Assembly (NCBI GenBank): GCA_029975215.1
Contig: JARKPO010000005.1
Span: 186,001 to 250,000 of the forward strand
DNA length: 64,000 bases
Source: Levilinea sp.
Lineage (GTDB): Bacteria > Chloroflexota > Anaerolineae > Anaerolineales > Anaerolineaceae
Direction: 5' to 3'
Position 1 is the stretch's first letter, and every line of letters starts with the position of its first letter. The notes beneath the pieces are model-generated. The model made no database searches and had not been told where the DNA came from. It worked only from the letters and a program-made list of their open reading frames with translations. Shown here one piece after another: positions 25,379 to 32,613 of this stretch. A program made the position numbers and the translations under genes.

Positions 25379-26689
25379 TTATCTGGCGGTCCTAACCGAC
25401 AGCCAAATCCCCCCACTTTGGGAACGTTTCCCTTTCCTTATTGAATTGAGATTCGTCAAGTGTGAATTGAACCGAGCATCCCCCAATGCAATATTGATTT
25501 CCGCCTGGATGGCTCGTTCACAGCTAATATTGTCACACATCACATAAATGTTTCCATTGGTCGCGTTCAGCACATTCTTCCATTTTCTCACTCGCGCGCC
25601 TCGATCTTTGTTGGCGTCTCTTTCAACTTCTACAAAGATCATTTCACCATTGCGTTGATCCACAACGACCAGGTCAGGGATGAACAGGCTCCCATCTGGG
25701 AGTTGAATTTCTGGAGCCTGCTCCGTGATTCGATAGCCACCAAACTCTACCAGCGCTTCAGCGGCCTGGATATTCAACAAGGTGTGTTCTGGGGATTTGT
25801 GGCGGCGGATCAGTCTTTCATACTCATTTTCAATCGGCGCGTTTCCCGTCAAATACTGATATGCAAGCCGGCCGCGATCTGTCAGGCGTAGGATATCAGG
25901 ATGGTTGCCTCCCGTGCTGGCTCCAGATTGTTGAAATACATCTAGTACTTCGATCAATCCTCCACCGGTGTCAAAATTGATGAGCCGGTTGAATGTTTCC
26001 GATAAGCTGCTTGTGGTGGATGTCAGATTAAGCTTCTTAGCCAGCAGTTCGATCAGGGTTGGGCGCAAACATTTACCTGTCTCACCCATTATGATGATCG
26101 CTGTGGATTCTTTGCTAAACGTTCGCCCTGATCGCCAATCCTGCATCCAATCCGGTTCACATGTTGTCTTCGGTGCATCCTCCAGTTTGGAATCTTGGAT
26201 GGAGTCCGCTTGTGTTTCTGGGGTTGGAGTGATCGTGCGCTGCACTTGCTGGATAGCATTTAGATGAATGGATAACTGTTGGTTATTACTCCTTAATTCC
26301 TGGTTTATCCTCCGAAGGTTTTTCTCCTCTTGCTGTAATACTTCGATCTTCCCTAAAGCTTCAGTCAGGTTGTTTTGAAGCACTAATGTGTTATCAGGGT
26401 GAGTAGCCTGCAGGAGACGGTTCTGTATGGATTTGATCCTTGCCACAATCCACATGTGTAGGGCAGCATCTTCAAAATCCACAATTGCGTGTCCGGATTT
26501 TTGGCAGGCGTCAAAATAATCTGCATCAAGGTGACGTACGACCTGGACCAATGCTTCGTGTGCCTTTTTCCATCTCTGTTCTGCATTGGCTTGAATAGTC
26601 TGCTGGTGTTCGACGCTTTGCCGGATCACCTCATCTGATATTCGATTAGCCTGTTCACTTTGATGAGCTGCTAACGGATCTCCAACCAT
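25379..26689 (-). CDS. Coiled-coil protein with nuclease-like C-terminal domain
   Basis: This 436-residue protein has a helical N-terminal half with a predicted coiled coil (about 105-145, LGKIEVLQQEEKNLRRINQELRS), a linker, a winged-helix-like middle (RPTLIELLAKKLNLTSTTSSLSETFNRLI) and a C-terminal domain with a PD-(D/E)xK-like pattern: LFIPDLVVVDQ then MIFVEVERD, with Asp, Glu and a downstream Arg/Lys. This C-terminal pattern also occurs in replication-relaxation-type and mobilisation proteins. It overlaps the end of the small membrane-protein gene (26671) by 19 bp, so both are in the rep-linked operon. Confidence 0.6.
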   Translation of the reverse strand: MVGDPLAAHQSEQANRISDEVIRQSVEHQQTIQANAEQRWKKAHEALVQVVRHLDADYFDACQKSGHAIVDFEDAALHMWIVARIKSIQNRLLQATHPDNTLVLQNNLTEALGKIEVLQQEEKNLRRINQELRSNNQQLSIHLNAIQQVQRTITPTPETQADSIQDSKLEDAPKTTCEPDWMQDWRSGRTFSKESTAIIIMGETGKCLRPTLIELLAKKLNLTSTTSSLSETFNRLINFDTGGGLIEVLDVFQQSGASTGGNHPDILRLTDRGRLAYQYLTGNAPIENEYERLIRRHKSPEHTLLNIQAAEALVEFGGYRITEQAPEIQLPDGSLFIPDLVVVDQRNGEMIFVEVERDANKDRGARVRKWKNVLNATNGNIYVMCDNISCERAIQAEINIALGDARFNSHLTNLNSIRKGKRSQSGGIWLSVRTAR

Positions 26690-27222
26690 TTACTTCCCTC
26701 CAACGATTCCAACGAAAGCCTGGCCTGGTGCAGGTTCTCTACCATTTCAGCGCGCTTTGGTTCTTCCGGCGCGCCAATCCAAACCATCATTTTTCGAGCC
26801 GCTTCTAAATATTGAAGCGATGTGGATATAAGTTCCTCATGTAGGCTGACAGCCGAAGGGGGAAAGGCAGTCCGGTCGATATCTTGCGCCTGTTGAACAG
26901 CCAGCTGTAAAGCACTTTGCGCCTCACGAGACTGAGAAAACAAGTCTCCCTGCTGGTTAGCTGTAATCGTCACAATCTGCCTGTCCAGCGTGTGGAAATT
27001 TTCGATCCAATGAAAACTTGATCGCCGGTATGCTTCCATCTGTTTGACTTCTGGCAGCAGTAAGATTGGTTTTCCAGTTTCATCATGCGGAGATGCAAAG
27101 TAGCCAATAACCGAAAAGATCACCGCCAGGACCAGAAGAAGAATGCCGGCGCGTTGGAGTGAATCCACCTTGACTTCCAGTGTATCTGCATGATCTCCAG
27201 GGTTATTCGACTCGAACGCCAT
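26671..27222 (-). CDS. Small membrane protein of the replication operon
   Basis: This 183-residue protein has one transmembrane helix (about residues 23-45), then a mostly helical domain with heptad-like runs (SREAQSALQLAVQQAQDI, EELISTSLQYLEAARKMM). No family is recognised. The start at 27222 has AAGGAG nine bases upstream and overlaps the SSB-like gene by 20 bp. It could anchor replication or transfer proteins to the membrane; this is only a suggestion from its place between an SSB-like gene and a nuclease-like gene. Confidence 0.65.
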   Translation of the reverse strand: MAFESNNPGDHADTLEVKVDSLQRAGILLLVLAVIFSVIGYFASPHDETGKPILLLPEVKQMEAYRRSSFHWIENFHTLDRQIVTITANQQGDLFSQSREAQSALQLAVQQAQDIDRTAFPPSAVSLHEELISTSLQYLEAARKMMVWIGAPEEPKRAEMVENLHQARLSLESLEGSKWLEIR

Positions 27223-27658
27223 TTTCGCTGGCTCCTTCAGCAAAGCTGATCTCCATTGCAGTAGGGCTGGCAATGCCAATGAAGCCTGGAAGTTTGCCGC
27301 GTGCTTTCAATTCTTCCATGACCTGGTTTCCACGCTCGTAATCAATGTGACGGATGAACTCAACGTGTTCGGCAACCACTTCAAAGGTTGGGCTCGTAGT
27401 GTTCGGCCGTTCCCGCATTTGAATATGACCTTCTACTCCAATGCGGCTGCCTTTCTGGACATGACCATATAAAATCTCGGCCAGGCTTCCGTAAGCCATG
27501 ATACGCAGCCCGCGCACCGGTTTCGCGTCGCGGTTGCCATCGATCATCATATACAAACGGATAAATGGAATTCGTTCCCCACTTGGAGGGCGCAGGTAAT
27601 CAAAATAGATGTCGCCAGTAATATCGCCCCGATGCCAGGTAAAGTTGCCTTGAGCCAT
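27203..27658 (-). CDS. SSB-like OB-fold protein
   Basis: This 151-residue protein reads as a single-stranded DNA-binding protein variant. The N-terminal part has strand patterns typical of an OB fold (DIYFDYLRPPSG, PFIRLYMMIDG, GLRIMAYGSLAEILYGHVQKGSRIGVEGHIQMRER, TFEVVAEHVEFI), matching the core of SSB from strand 1 to strand 5. It lacks an acidic DDxxF tail. It directly follows the replication gene and probably serves the element's own replication. A second, classical SSB lies at 49149-49568. Confidence 0.75.
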   Translation of the reverse strand: MAQGNFTWHRGDITGDIYFDYLRPPSGERIPFIRLYMMIDGNRDAKPVRGLRIMAYGSLAEILYGHVQKGSRIGVEGHIQMRERPNTTSPTFEVVAEHVEFIRHIDYERGNQVMEELKARGKLPGFIGIASPTAMEISFAEGASENGVRVE

Positions 27659-27730
27659 ACGTCTCTTCTCCTTAATCTTGTCATGAAATAATCGAGTAGG
27701 TTGTAATGAAAGTGCTGCTACGATGATCAA

Positions 27731-29863
27731 TCAAGTATTCAGGTCCACCTCCAGCAAGTCGAGAGGGATGTTGAGAAGATCGGCCAGTAACCGTACTCGA
27801 TCAAGACTGGTGTTTCCCAGAGCTATTTCCCAATCTTTATTCGATGGACGGGAAAGCGAAATCCGTTGTTGTATCAAGCCGATCAGACGTTCCGGTGGAT
27901 AAGCCGCTATACGTTCACATGCACCCCCCGCGCCTTTTCGTGGTGCTTCAGCGAGCTTGGCGATGGCAAGGCTGTATGGATTTTGAATCCGCGGGTTGGA
28001 TACACCATGAATGAGCCAGGATACAAATGGAATCGCATTTCTTTCCTGCTTTTGCAGCAACGAACGTTGTTTTTCGCTGGCTTTTGAAAGGATGGTATCC
28101 AGATTCCACAGATTTTCCGAATTGGTAACCTCCACCGCCACCTGTGTAAGCCGGCGCGCGCGAACTGAAGGCAAAGAATCTTGGTTGGGGGAGGAGTCTT
28201 TCTCAAAAAAGGAATCTTTAAAGCCTTTTAGAATCTTTAAAAGAGTCTCAAAACAATCCTCACTGTCGATTTTGAGAGTCTCAAAACAATCATTGAGCCG
28301 TGTTCTGAGAGTCTCAGAACAATCATTGAGGAATTTTGACCGTCTCAAAACAATCATTGAGCAGGTTTTGACAGTCTCAGAACAATCATTGGTGACTTTA
28401 TCGACCCAATCCATCATTTCATCCAACAGATCATCGTGATCCAGATCGGAAATCAACCGGGCAACTTGCCGGTAAAGCAATTCATGTTCAGGGATAAGAG
28501 GATCCGAGCGCTTCACTTTGAACTTCCAGTTGTAGTTCCCGTTCTCGCCAGTGCGATGATCAATTCGCTGGGCAAATGCGCCCATCCGTTCCTGAAATTG
28601 GGCGCGCCGGTCCACTTCTTTTTGTGTGTTGTAGGTCAAAGTTTCCTTTTGCCGGCTGCGCTCGATGGCTGCTGGAAACCAGTGTGAGATCAGGCGTGGA
28701 TTATCTAAACCCAGGCGCTGGGCCAGCACATCGTATCCGCCTTCGATCCAGACCTCATCCCGCATTTCGCCGGTGGTTTCGTTGAAGTAGCAGGCGTTAC
28801 GTAAAATGAAAATAAGCATTGCGGCATCAGCGCCGAGTAGTGGCAACCAGTAGCGCAAGAAATACCAGGAGACCAGAATGAACTCATTTGGGGTGAGCAG
28901 GTGATCTGAAAGCTGGTCGGCCAGGTCCATCAGGTCTGGCGTTAGTTTCTGTCCGGTTGCCTCACGAACAACATCTTGAACAGTTAACTTCCTGGGAGGA
29001 GGAGAGATTGCACCTTCAACGGGAAGGCGGGCCGGGTATTTCAAGATATCGCGTGGTTGAGCAGATAGGGCTGAAAGGAGCGCAGACTTAGGATTTTCTT
29101 GAATGCCATTCTCAAGCAAATACATTTTCAGATCCTCTGCATCGCCGGGTGTAATGGGTATGCCGTAAAGGGTATATTTGTTCGGCGATTTCTTCGCCTT
29201 GCCTGTACGCTTATCTACCTCATAATCAGTTTCACTCTTTTTCCCAAACCAACCGAAGCCATTATCTGGCTGCATGAGGCGGAAGAACTGTGCCCGGCTG
29301 ATCCCTGCCCATTGGCAAACCCGTTCCGCGCGGGCGGCCACTTTCCCGGAAGAATTGCCTTTGCCACCCGTCTGGATGTAATACTCCTGACGAAGCGCAA
29401 GTACCAGAAAGAGGATTTCAGCATCCACATAGGGGAGCCAACGCAGGAAGTACACTGGCAGCTTGACTACCCGCTCGGGCTCGATTAGTACGCCACGGAC
29501 GGTCTCATGCAATACCTGGAGGTGGAATTCTTCTTTCTCATCTTCTTGTTCTTCTTGCTCTTCCTCTTCTTCATCGTTGTCTAGATCAACAACTTCATCC
29601 AGAACGATGAATTGGACGGTTATTGCCTTGCCGAGGATTCCTTGCAGCAGGCGTTGAACAGTGGTTTTGAGCCGGCTGTCCAACCAGTCACGACCATAGG
29701 CGTTATAAGTACCAAGCGTATATCTATCGTCTATCAGGGAGATAAATTCAATCGACTTCACCCAGGTGTCAAAGGACGCCTTCGACATTTCCATCTGCAG
29801 CTGGCCCAAGACCATCTGCCATGCTCGCTCGGGGGGTGTCGATGTGGTTGTAAGTAAATCCAT
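27731..29863 (-). CDS. Replication initiator with DnaA-type N-terminal domain
   Basis: This 710-residue protein begins with a domain very close to DnaA domain I (residues about 10-92: ERAWQMVLGQLQMEMSKASFDTWVKS, then YGRDWLDSRLKTTVQRLL and ITVQFIVLDEV) and has no AAA+ domain. A Glu-rich tract follows (about 93-112), then two winged-helix-like units (LPVYFLRWLPYVDAEILFLV with AGISRAQFFRLM; SWYFLRYWLPLLGADAAMLIF with LAQRLGLDNPRLISHWF), typical of plasmid initiators. The region for residues about 493-540 is made of DNA repeats (see 28245-28387). Domain I could recruit the host helicase. Located near parA, it is probably the Rep of a plasmid or ICE. Confidence 0.75.
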   Translation of the reverse strand: MDLLTTTSTPPERAWQMVLGQLQMEMSKASFDTWVKSIEFISLIDDRYTLGTYNAYGRDWLDSRLKTTVQRLLQGILGKAITVQFIVLDEVVDLDNDEEEEEQEEQEDEKEEFHLQVLHETVRGVLIEPERVVKLPVYFLRWLPYVDAEILFLVLALRQEYYIQTGGKGNSSGKVAARAERVCQWAGISRAQFFRLMQPDNGFGWFGKKSETDYEVDKRTGKAKKSPNKYTLYGIPITPGDAEDLKMYLLENGIQENPKSALLSALSAQPRDILKYPARLPVEGAISPPPRKLTVQDVVREATGQKLTPDLMDLADQLSDHLLTPNEFILVSWYFLRYWLPLLGADAAMLIFILRNACYFNETTGEMRDEVWIEGGYDVLAQRLGLDNPRLISHWFPAAIERSRQKETLTYNTQKEVDRRAQFQERMGAFAQRIDHRTGENGNYNWKFKVKRSDPLIPEHELLYRQVARLISDLDHDDLLDEMMDWVDKVTNDCSETVKTCSMIVLRRSKFLNDCSETLRTRLNDCFETLKIDSEDCFETLLKILKGFKDSFFEKDSSPNQDSLPSVRARRLTQVAVEVTNSENLWNLDTILSKASEKQRSLLQKQERNAIPFVSWLIHGVSNPRIQNPYSLAIAKLAEAPRKGAGGACERIAAYPPERLIGLIQQRISLSRPSNKDWEIALGNTSLDRVRLLADLLNIPLDLLEVDLNT
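28245..28387. repeat. Five iteron-like direct repeats inside the rep gene
   Basis: GTCTCA(A/G)AACAATC occurs five times, starting at 28245, 28278, 28311, 28342 and 28374. Spacing is 33, 33, 31 and 32 bp, about three helical turns, and the conserved unit extends over CATTGAG on the same side. Because 31 and 32 are not multiples of three, one copy is read in another frame, so conservation is at DNA level. Each unit also holds a small dyad (TTTTGAG / CTCAAAA). These are good candidates for initiator binding sites. Confidence 0.8.
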
Positions 29864-29939
29864 TCGAGGCTCCAGGTCAGCCGAAATTCAAAATCAATTG
29901 AAGTACCAGAATCCTTGAAAAGGGCAAAATCAAGGGGTT

Positions 29940-30090
29940 ATTGGCTTTAAGGCCTCTTCTACCTTGAGGTGTAGAAACGCGCCTCTACGGCCTTCCTGGC
30001 AAGGACACGTCGGCGTCAACGTCTGCGACATTGCAGACGTGTCGCTGACGTTGTGCTGACGTGACGCCGACGCTGTCGCAGACGTTGAAC
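29940..30090. repeat. Dense dyad cluster, candidate origin or partition site
   Basis: The 276-bp gap between rep and the partition gene contains several exact inverted repeats: CGTCGGCGTCA (30009-30019) with TGACGCCGACG (30062-30072); CAACGTCTGCGACA (30017-30030) with TGTCGCAGACGTTG (30074-30087); CGTCTGC with GCAGACG around 30020-30039; and smaller ones (TTCTAC/GTAGAA, AAGGCC/GGCCTT) near 29950-29995. No gene fits here. Position next to rep and par genes suggests a replication origin or a parS-like site. Confidence 0.65.
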
Positions 30091-30139
30091 TTTTACAGAT
30101 TCCTCTTGCAGCAATTTCCTTGGAAAACGAAGCGTCCAG

Positions 30140-30859
30140 TTATTCATCGAGAAACAGTGTCTTTCCAGAAGCGCGTGGTGAAGGGCTCAAACGCAGTTCA
30201 CCGCTCTGGTAATCCCGCAGCCCATGATCGAGGAAGAAAAGTGCGAGTTCTCCAACTGGAACATCGTGATCTTCCGCAATCGCTTTGACTTGCTCTTTCA
30301 ACGCCAATGGAAGCCGGTATGTGGCTCGCGATTCCCAGCGATCTTTCTTGTTTTGAGCCCTCCCGGGTTTCTTCTTCCCAGCAGAGGTTCGACCTCGCCC
30401 GGATATTGCAAAAGCCTGGTCCAACCAGACCGCCGCGGAAGAAGCCTCTTTTTTACCTGAATACGCATTGGATGCTTCGCCGGTTGGGAATAATGTCATG
30501 CGCTGTGCTTTTGGATAGGCAGCGATAACCAGTCGATTGGATTGGAGATCCGATAGACTGTATTCCAGAAAAGCCCGAACGAGTTCATCCCTGGGAACGT
30601 TGAGGCTGGCTGCTAAATCACTCACTGTTTCCTGCAAGCGTTTCGGGATTCCTCGATAGGTGGCCTTTTCATCGCGGTGGTTACGATCCCAGTCGCGATT
30701 TCGTTTGGTCCGGCGAGCTGCGACTGGGATTAGATCCAGCGGTTTTGTCGCATTCGTTATCGCCGGGACTTCCGCGTCTACCTTTTTTATAGGTACAAGC
30801 GGAACATCTGGAGAAGGTTCAGGCTGGCGAAGCGAGGAAAAAGCATCTCGTCTAGGCAT
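30140..30859 (-). CDS. Partition-operon protein with duplicated DNA-binding-like unit
   Basis: This 239-residue basic protein follows parA by 10 bp. It contains the same unit twice: residues 68-114 (YRGIPKRLQETVSDLAASLN, then VPRDELVRAFLEYSLSDLQS) and residues 181-226 (YRLPLALKEQVKAIAEDHD, then VPVGELALFFLDHGLRDYQS). Each unit has a short strand plus two helices, like a ribbon-helix-helix fold, so one chain could act as a built-in dimer. A Lys/Arg-rich linker joins them. Its place suggests a ParB-type centromere-binding partner for ParA. Confidence 0.7.
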   Translation of the reverse strand: MPRRDAFSSLRQPEPSPDVPLVPIKKVDAEVPAITNATKPLDLIPVAARRTKRNRDWDRNHRDEKATYRGIPKRLQETVSDLAASLNVPRDELVRAFLEYSLSDLQSNRLVIAAYPKAQRMTLFPTGEASNAYSGKKEASSAAVWLDQAFAISGRGRTSAGKKKPGRAQNKKDRWESRATYRLPLALKEQVKAIAEDHDVPVGELALFFLDHGLRDYQSGELRLSPSPRASGKTLFLDE

Positions 30860-30869
30860 GGAGATCCCC

Positions 30870-31640
30870 CTAATATTTGAGTACGGCTTTGGCTAGCGCA
30901 GTATATTCTTCGGCTGAACGTGATTCAGGAGCGTGCTCGAAAATCGTTTTCCCTTCGGACCAGCACTCTCGCAGAACTGTAGCTTTATGGATTGGTTGGA
31001 GCACCTTATCGCCAAATTCAGCCTGCAGGTCATCCATTGAATTCTTGGATTCCCTCGTACCATCGAAGAAGGTGGGCAGAATCCCCATCATCCCACCTCG
31101 CCAGCCTTTTGTGTCCCGTAAGGCGCGCAGGGTCTCGGCGGTCTTGGCCAGCGCATCCAGGGAGGCGAATTCGGTTGCTGTCGGAATAATGACCAGGTCG
31201 GAAGCCCATAAGGCCCGCTCCTGAAGACCGCCCACAGATGGTGAGGTGTCGAATAGGATGTAGTCAAAGCCGTCTCTGACGAACAACTTAAGCAAATCCC
31301 GAATGTAAGAGACTGGCCGTTCTTGAACACCAAGGATCATCTGCGCAGAGTTGGTCATCGAATTGCCGGGGATGATTTTCAATCCGTCTCGCCCGGTCTC
31401 ACGAACCCATTGCTTGACGAATACGACTTCGGCGGGACTGGATTGCGCTGTGGTCAGAAAATAAAACGCACCCATCTCACCATCCATGCCCAGTTTGGTA
31501 GCGCTTTGTCCCTGGGGATCCAGATCGATGAGCATAACTTGGGCGCCGTGCAGTGCCAGGCAGTGTGCTAGATTGACAGACGTGGTGGTTTTCCCTACAC
31601 CACCCTTCTGATTGCTGATTGTGATAACTTTTGCCGCCAT
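30870..31640 (-). CDS. parA: ParA-family partition ATPase
   Basis: This 256-residue ATPase has the deviant Walker A KGGVGKTTTSVNLAH near the N terminus, a second motif MLIDLDPQGQSATKLG and Walker B-like FDYILFDTSPSVG. It segregates low-copy plasmids or ICE copies together with a DNA-binding partner, here the downstream gene. There is no N-terminal winged helix, so it is of the Soj-like or type Ib size class. GGAGAAA precedes the ATG. The initiator gene lies about 1 kb downstream. Confidence 0.93.
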   Translation of the reverse strand: MAAKVITISNQKGGVGKTTTSVNLAHCLALHGAQVMLIDLDPQGQSATKLGMDGEMGAFYFLTTAQSSPAEVVFVKQWVRETGRDGLKIIPGNSMTNSAQMILGVQERPVSYIRDLLKLFVRDGFDYILFDTSPSVGGLQERALWASDLVIIPTATEFASLDALAKTAETLRALRDTKGWRGGMMGILPTFFDGTRESKNSMDDLQAEFGDKVLQPIHKATVLRECWSEGKTIFEHAPESRSAEEYTALAKAVLKY

Positions 31641-31675
31641 TGTGTTTCTCCTTTGAAGGTCTTGCTTTTCTTTGG

Positions 31676-31945
31676 TTATGCTTGATCAAGGAATTGGATG
31701 TGGGTGGCGCCTTCGTGCCCGTGAACGGCTATCAGATCCGCTACGCTCTGAAATACACCTACGGCGTAAGGTTCTCGCAGCCAGCGTAGGACAGCCAGCC
31801 CACTGGTAAATTCGGCCCCTTCGGCTACAATGCCTATCCCGGAGACTCCGGTGAGATCTCGTTCGCGTACCAACAGGAACCGGCGCATACTCATTGGCCG
31901 GTCGTTATTCTCAGTTTCCTTGTGGTATATCCCTGAGATTTCCAC
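31676..31945 (-). CDS. Small conserved-looking protein upstream of parA
   Basis: This protein of 89 residues is soluble and mixed alpha/beta (RRFLLVRERDLTGVSGIGIVAEGAEF, LRWLREPYAVGVFQSVADLIAVHGHEGATHIQFLD). The pattern resembles small phage and plasmid proteins of unknown function with a strand-rich start. It is 2 bp from the next small gene and 35 bp from parA, so it belongs to the same transcript. No function is proposed. Confidence 0.6.
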   Translation of the reverse strand: MEISGIYHKETENNDRPMSMRRFLLVRERDLTGVSGIGIVAEGAEFTSGLAVLRWLREPYAVGVFQSVADLIAVHGHEGATHIQFLDQA

Positions 31946-31947
31946 GC

Positions 31948-32205
31948 TTATGCCTTCTGCAGCTTGCCCTGAACATAGGTGAGTTTCTCGCCGGTTTTGA
32001 CACTCTGGAAAACAATTCCATTAGGCCAGGTAGGCTTTTCGCCGGGGTAAATGTGGATATCGAAGATCCGGAACAGCCGGCCGTAAAACAGGCCTGGTTC
32101 ATCCATGGAACGAGTTGGATCGACGACGACTTTCCATTCGTACCCTTTAGGAGGGCGGTAGACTGCTTCGACTGGAAATTCTTGAAAAGTTGGATTTAAA
32201 TACAA
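31948..32205 (-). CDS. Small hypothetical protein at the head of the par operon
   Basis: This 85-residue protein is rich in aromatic residues and Pro (PPKGYEWKVVVDPTRSMDE, LFRIFDIHIYPGEKP) and reads as a compact beta-rich fold. The start is a TTG at 32205 with the strong ribosome site GGAGGTGAT just before it. It is the first gene of the partition transcript and begins at the edge of the long dyad at 32205-32266, which may control it. Confidence 0.6.
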   Translation of the reverse strand: MYLNPTFQEFPVEAVYRPPKGYEWKVVVDPTRSMDEPGLFYGRLFRIFDIHIYPGEKPTWPNGIVFQSVKTGEKLTYVQGKLQKA

Positions 32206-32266
32206 ATCACCTCCGATATTTCGACCGCATCTTTATGCGCAAGGTTCCGAAATATCCAAGGCGATT
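32205..32266. repeat. Nested palindromes upstream of the par operon
   Basis: An outer imperfect dyad (32205-32223 with 32248-32266, 16 of 19 pairs) encloses a perfect inner hairpin CGCAT-CTTT-ATGCG (32226-32239). The left arm overlaps the ribosome site of the first par-operon gene. It could be an operator for the partition proteins or an RNA structure controlling translation. Confidence 0.55.
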
Positions 32267-32272
32267 AAAAGC

Positions 32273-32310
32273 ACGTGTCCCTCACATGAAGCTGTGGGGG
32301 ACACGTTTTT
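32273..32310. terminator. Bidirectional terminator between recombinase and par modules
   Basis: A long stem (ACGTGTCCC-CACA with one wobble; arms at 32273-32286 and 32293-32306) is followed by TTTTT on the plus strand and by GCTTTTAAT on the minus strand. It should stop transcripts from the recombinase side before the par operon. Confidence 0.75.
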
Positions 32311-32328
32311 ATTAGGTAATCTTACTTC

Positions 32329-32559
32329 TCAGCAAGGGATAAGTTTTCGCCATCCAGTTTTCGCTGGATAATAGTCATACATTCTTGTTTCGAGGCTGTA
32401 GATGGCAGAATTATTAAGTGGTAGGTCGGTGATCCACGCCCACCCTCTCCGCAGGTCGTAAGATCCTCGTAGCAGCGAAAGCTGCACATTATCGCCGGCC
32501 TCAATCGTTGGTGATATGGTCCTACTCGACCGAGGGCTTGCGACAGGCGTGATTTCCAC
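32329..32559 (-). CDS. Doubtful small ORF downstream of the recombinase
   Basis: A frame of 76 residues starts with GTG at 32559 and ends before the terminator at 32273-32310. The central part (GDNVQLSLLRGSYDLRRGWAWI) looks protein-like, but there is no ribosome site and no known family, so it may be chance. A second frame overlaps it. Apart from this frame, the gap 32206-32613 holds only the palindromes and hairpins listed here. Confidence 0.25.
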   Translation of the reverse strand: MEITPVASPRSSRTISPTIEAGDNVQLSLLRGSYDLRRGWAWITDLPLNNSAIYSLETRMYDYYPAKTGWRKLIPC

Positions 32560-32562
32560 GCC

Positions 32563-32594
32563 CGAGATCGCTCAGTGACAGCTGGGCGATCTCG
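32563..32594 (+). terminator. Hairpin downstream of the serine recombinase
   Basis: CGAGATCGC (32563-32571) pairs perfectly with GCGATCTCG (32586-32594) and is followed by CTTTTAAG on the plus strand. It lies 20 bp past the recombinase stop. With T's only on the plus-strand side, its role for the minus-strand recombinase transcript is uncertain; it may also be part of a recombination site. Confidence 0.4.
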
Positions 32595-32613
32595 CTTTTA
32601 AGGTGCATTGCCC

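Noticed and set aside
28245..28387. CRISPR array
   Set aside because: The five repeats are only about 14-28 bp with short, partly similar spacers, lie inside a coding gene and have no cas genes; iterons fit better.
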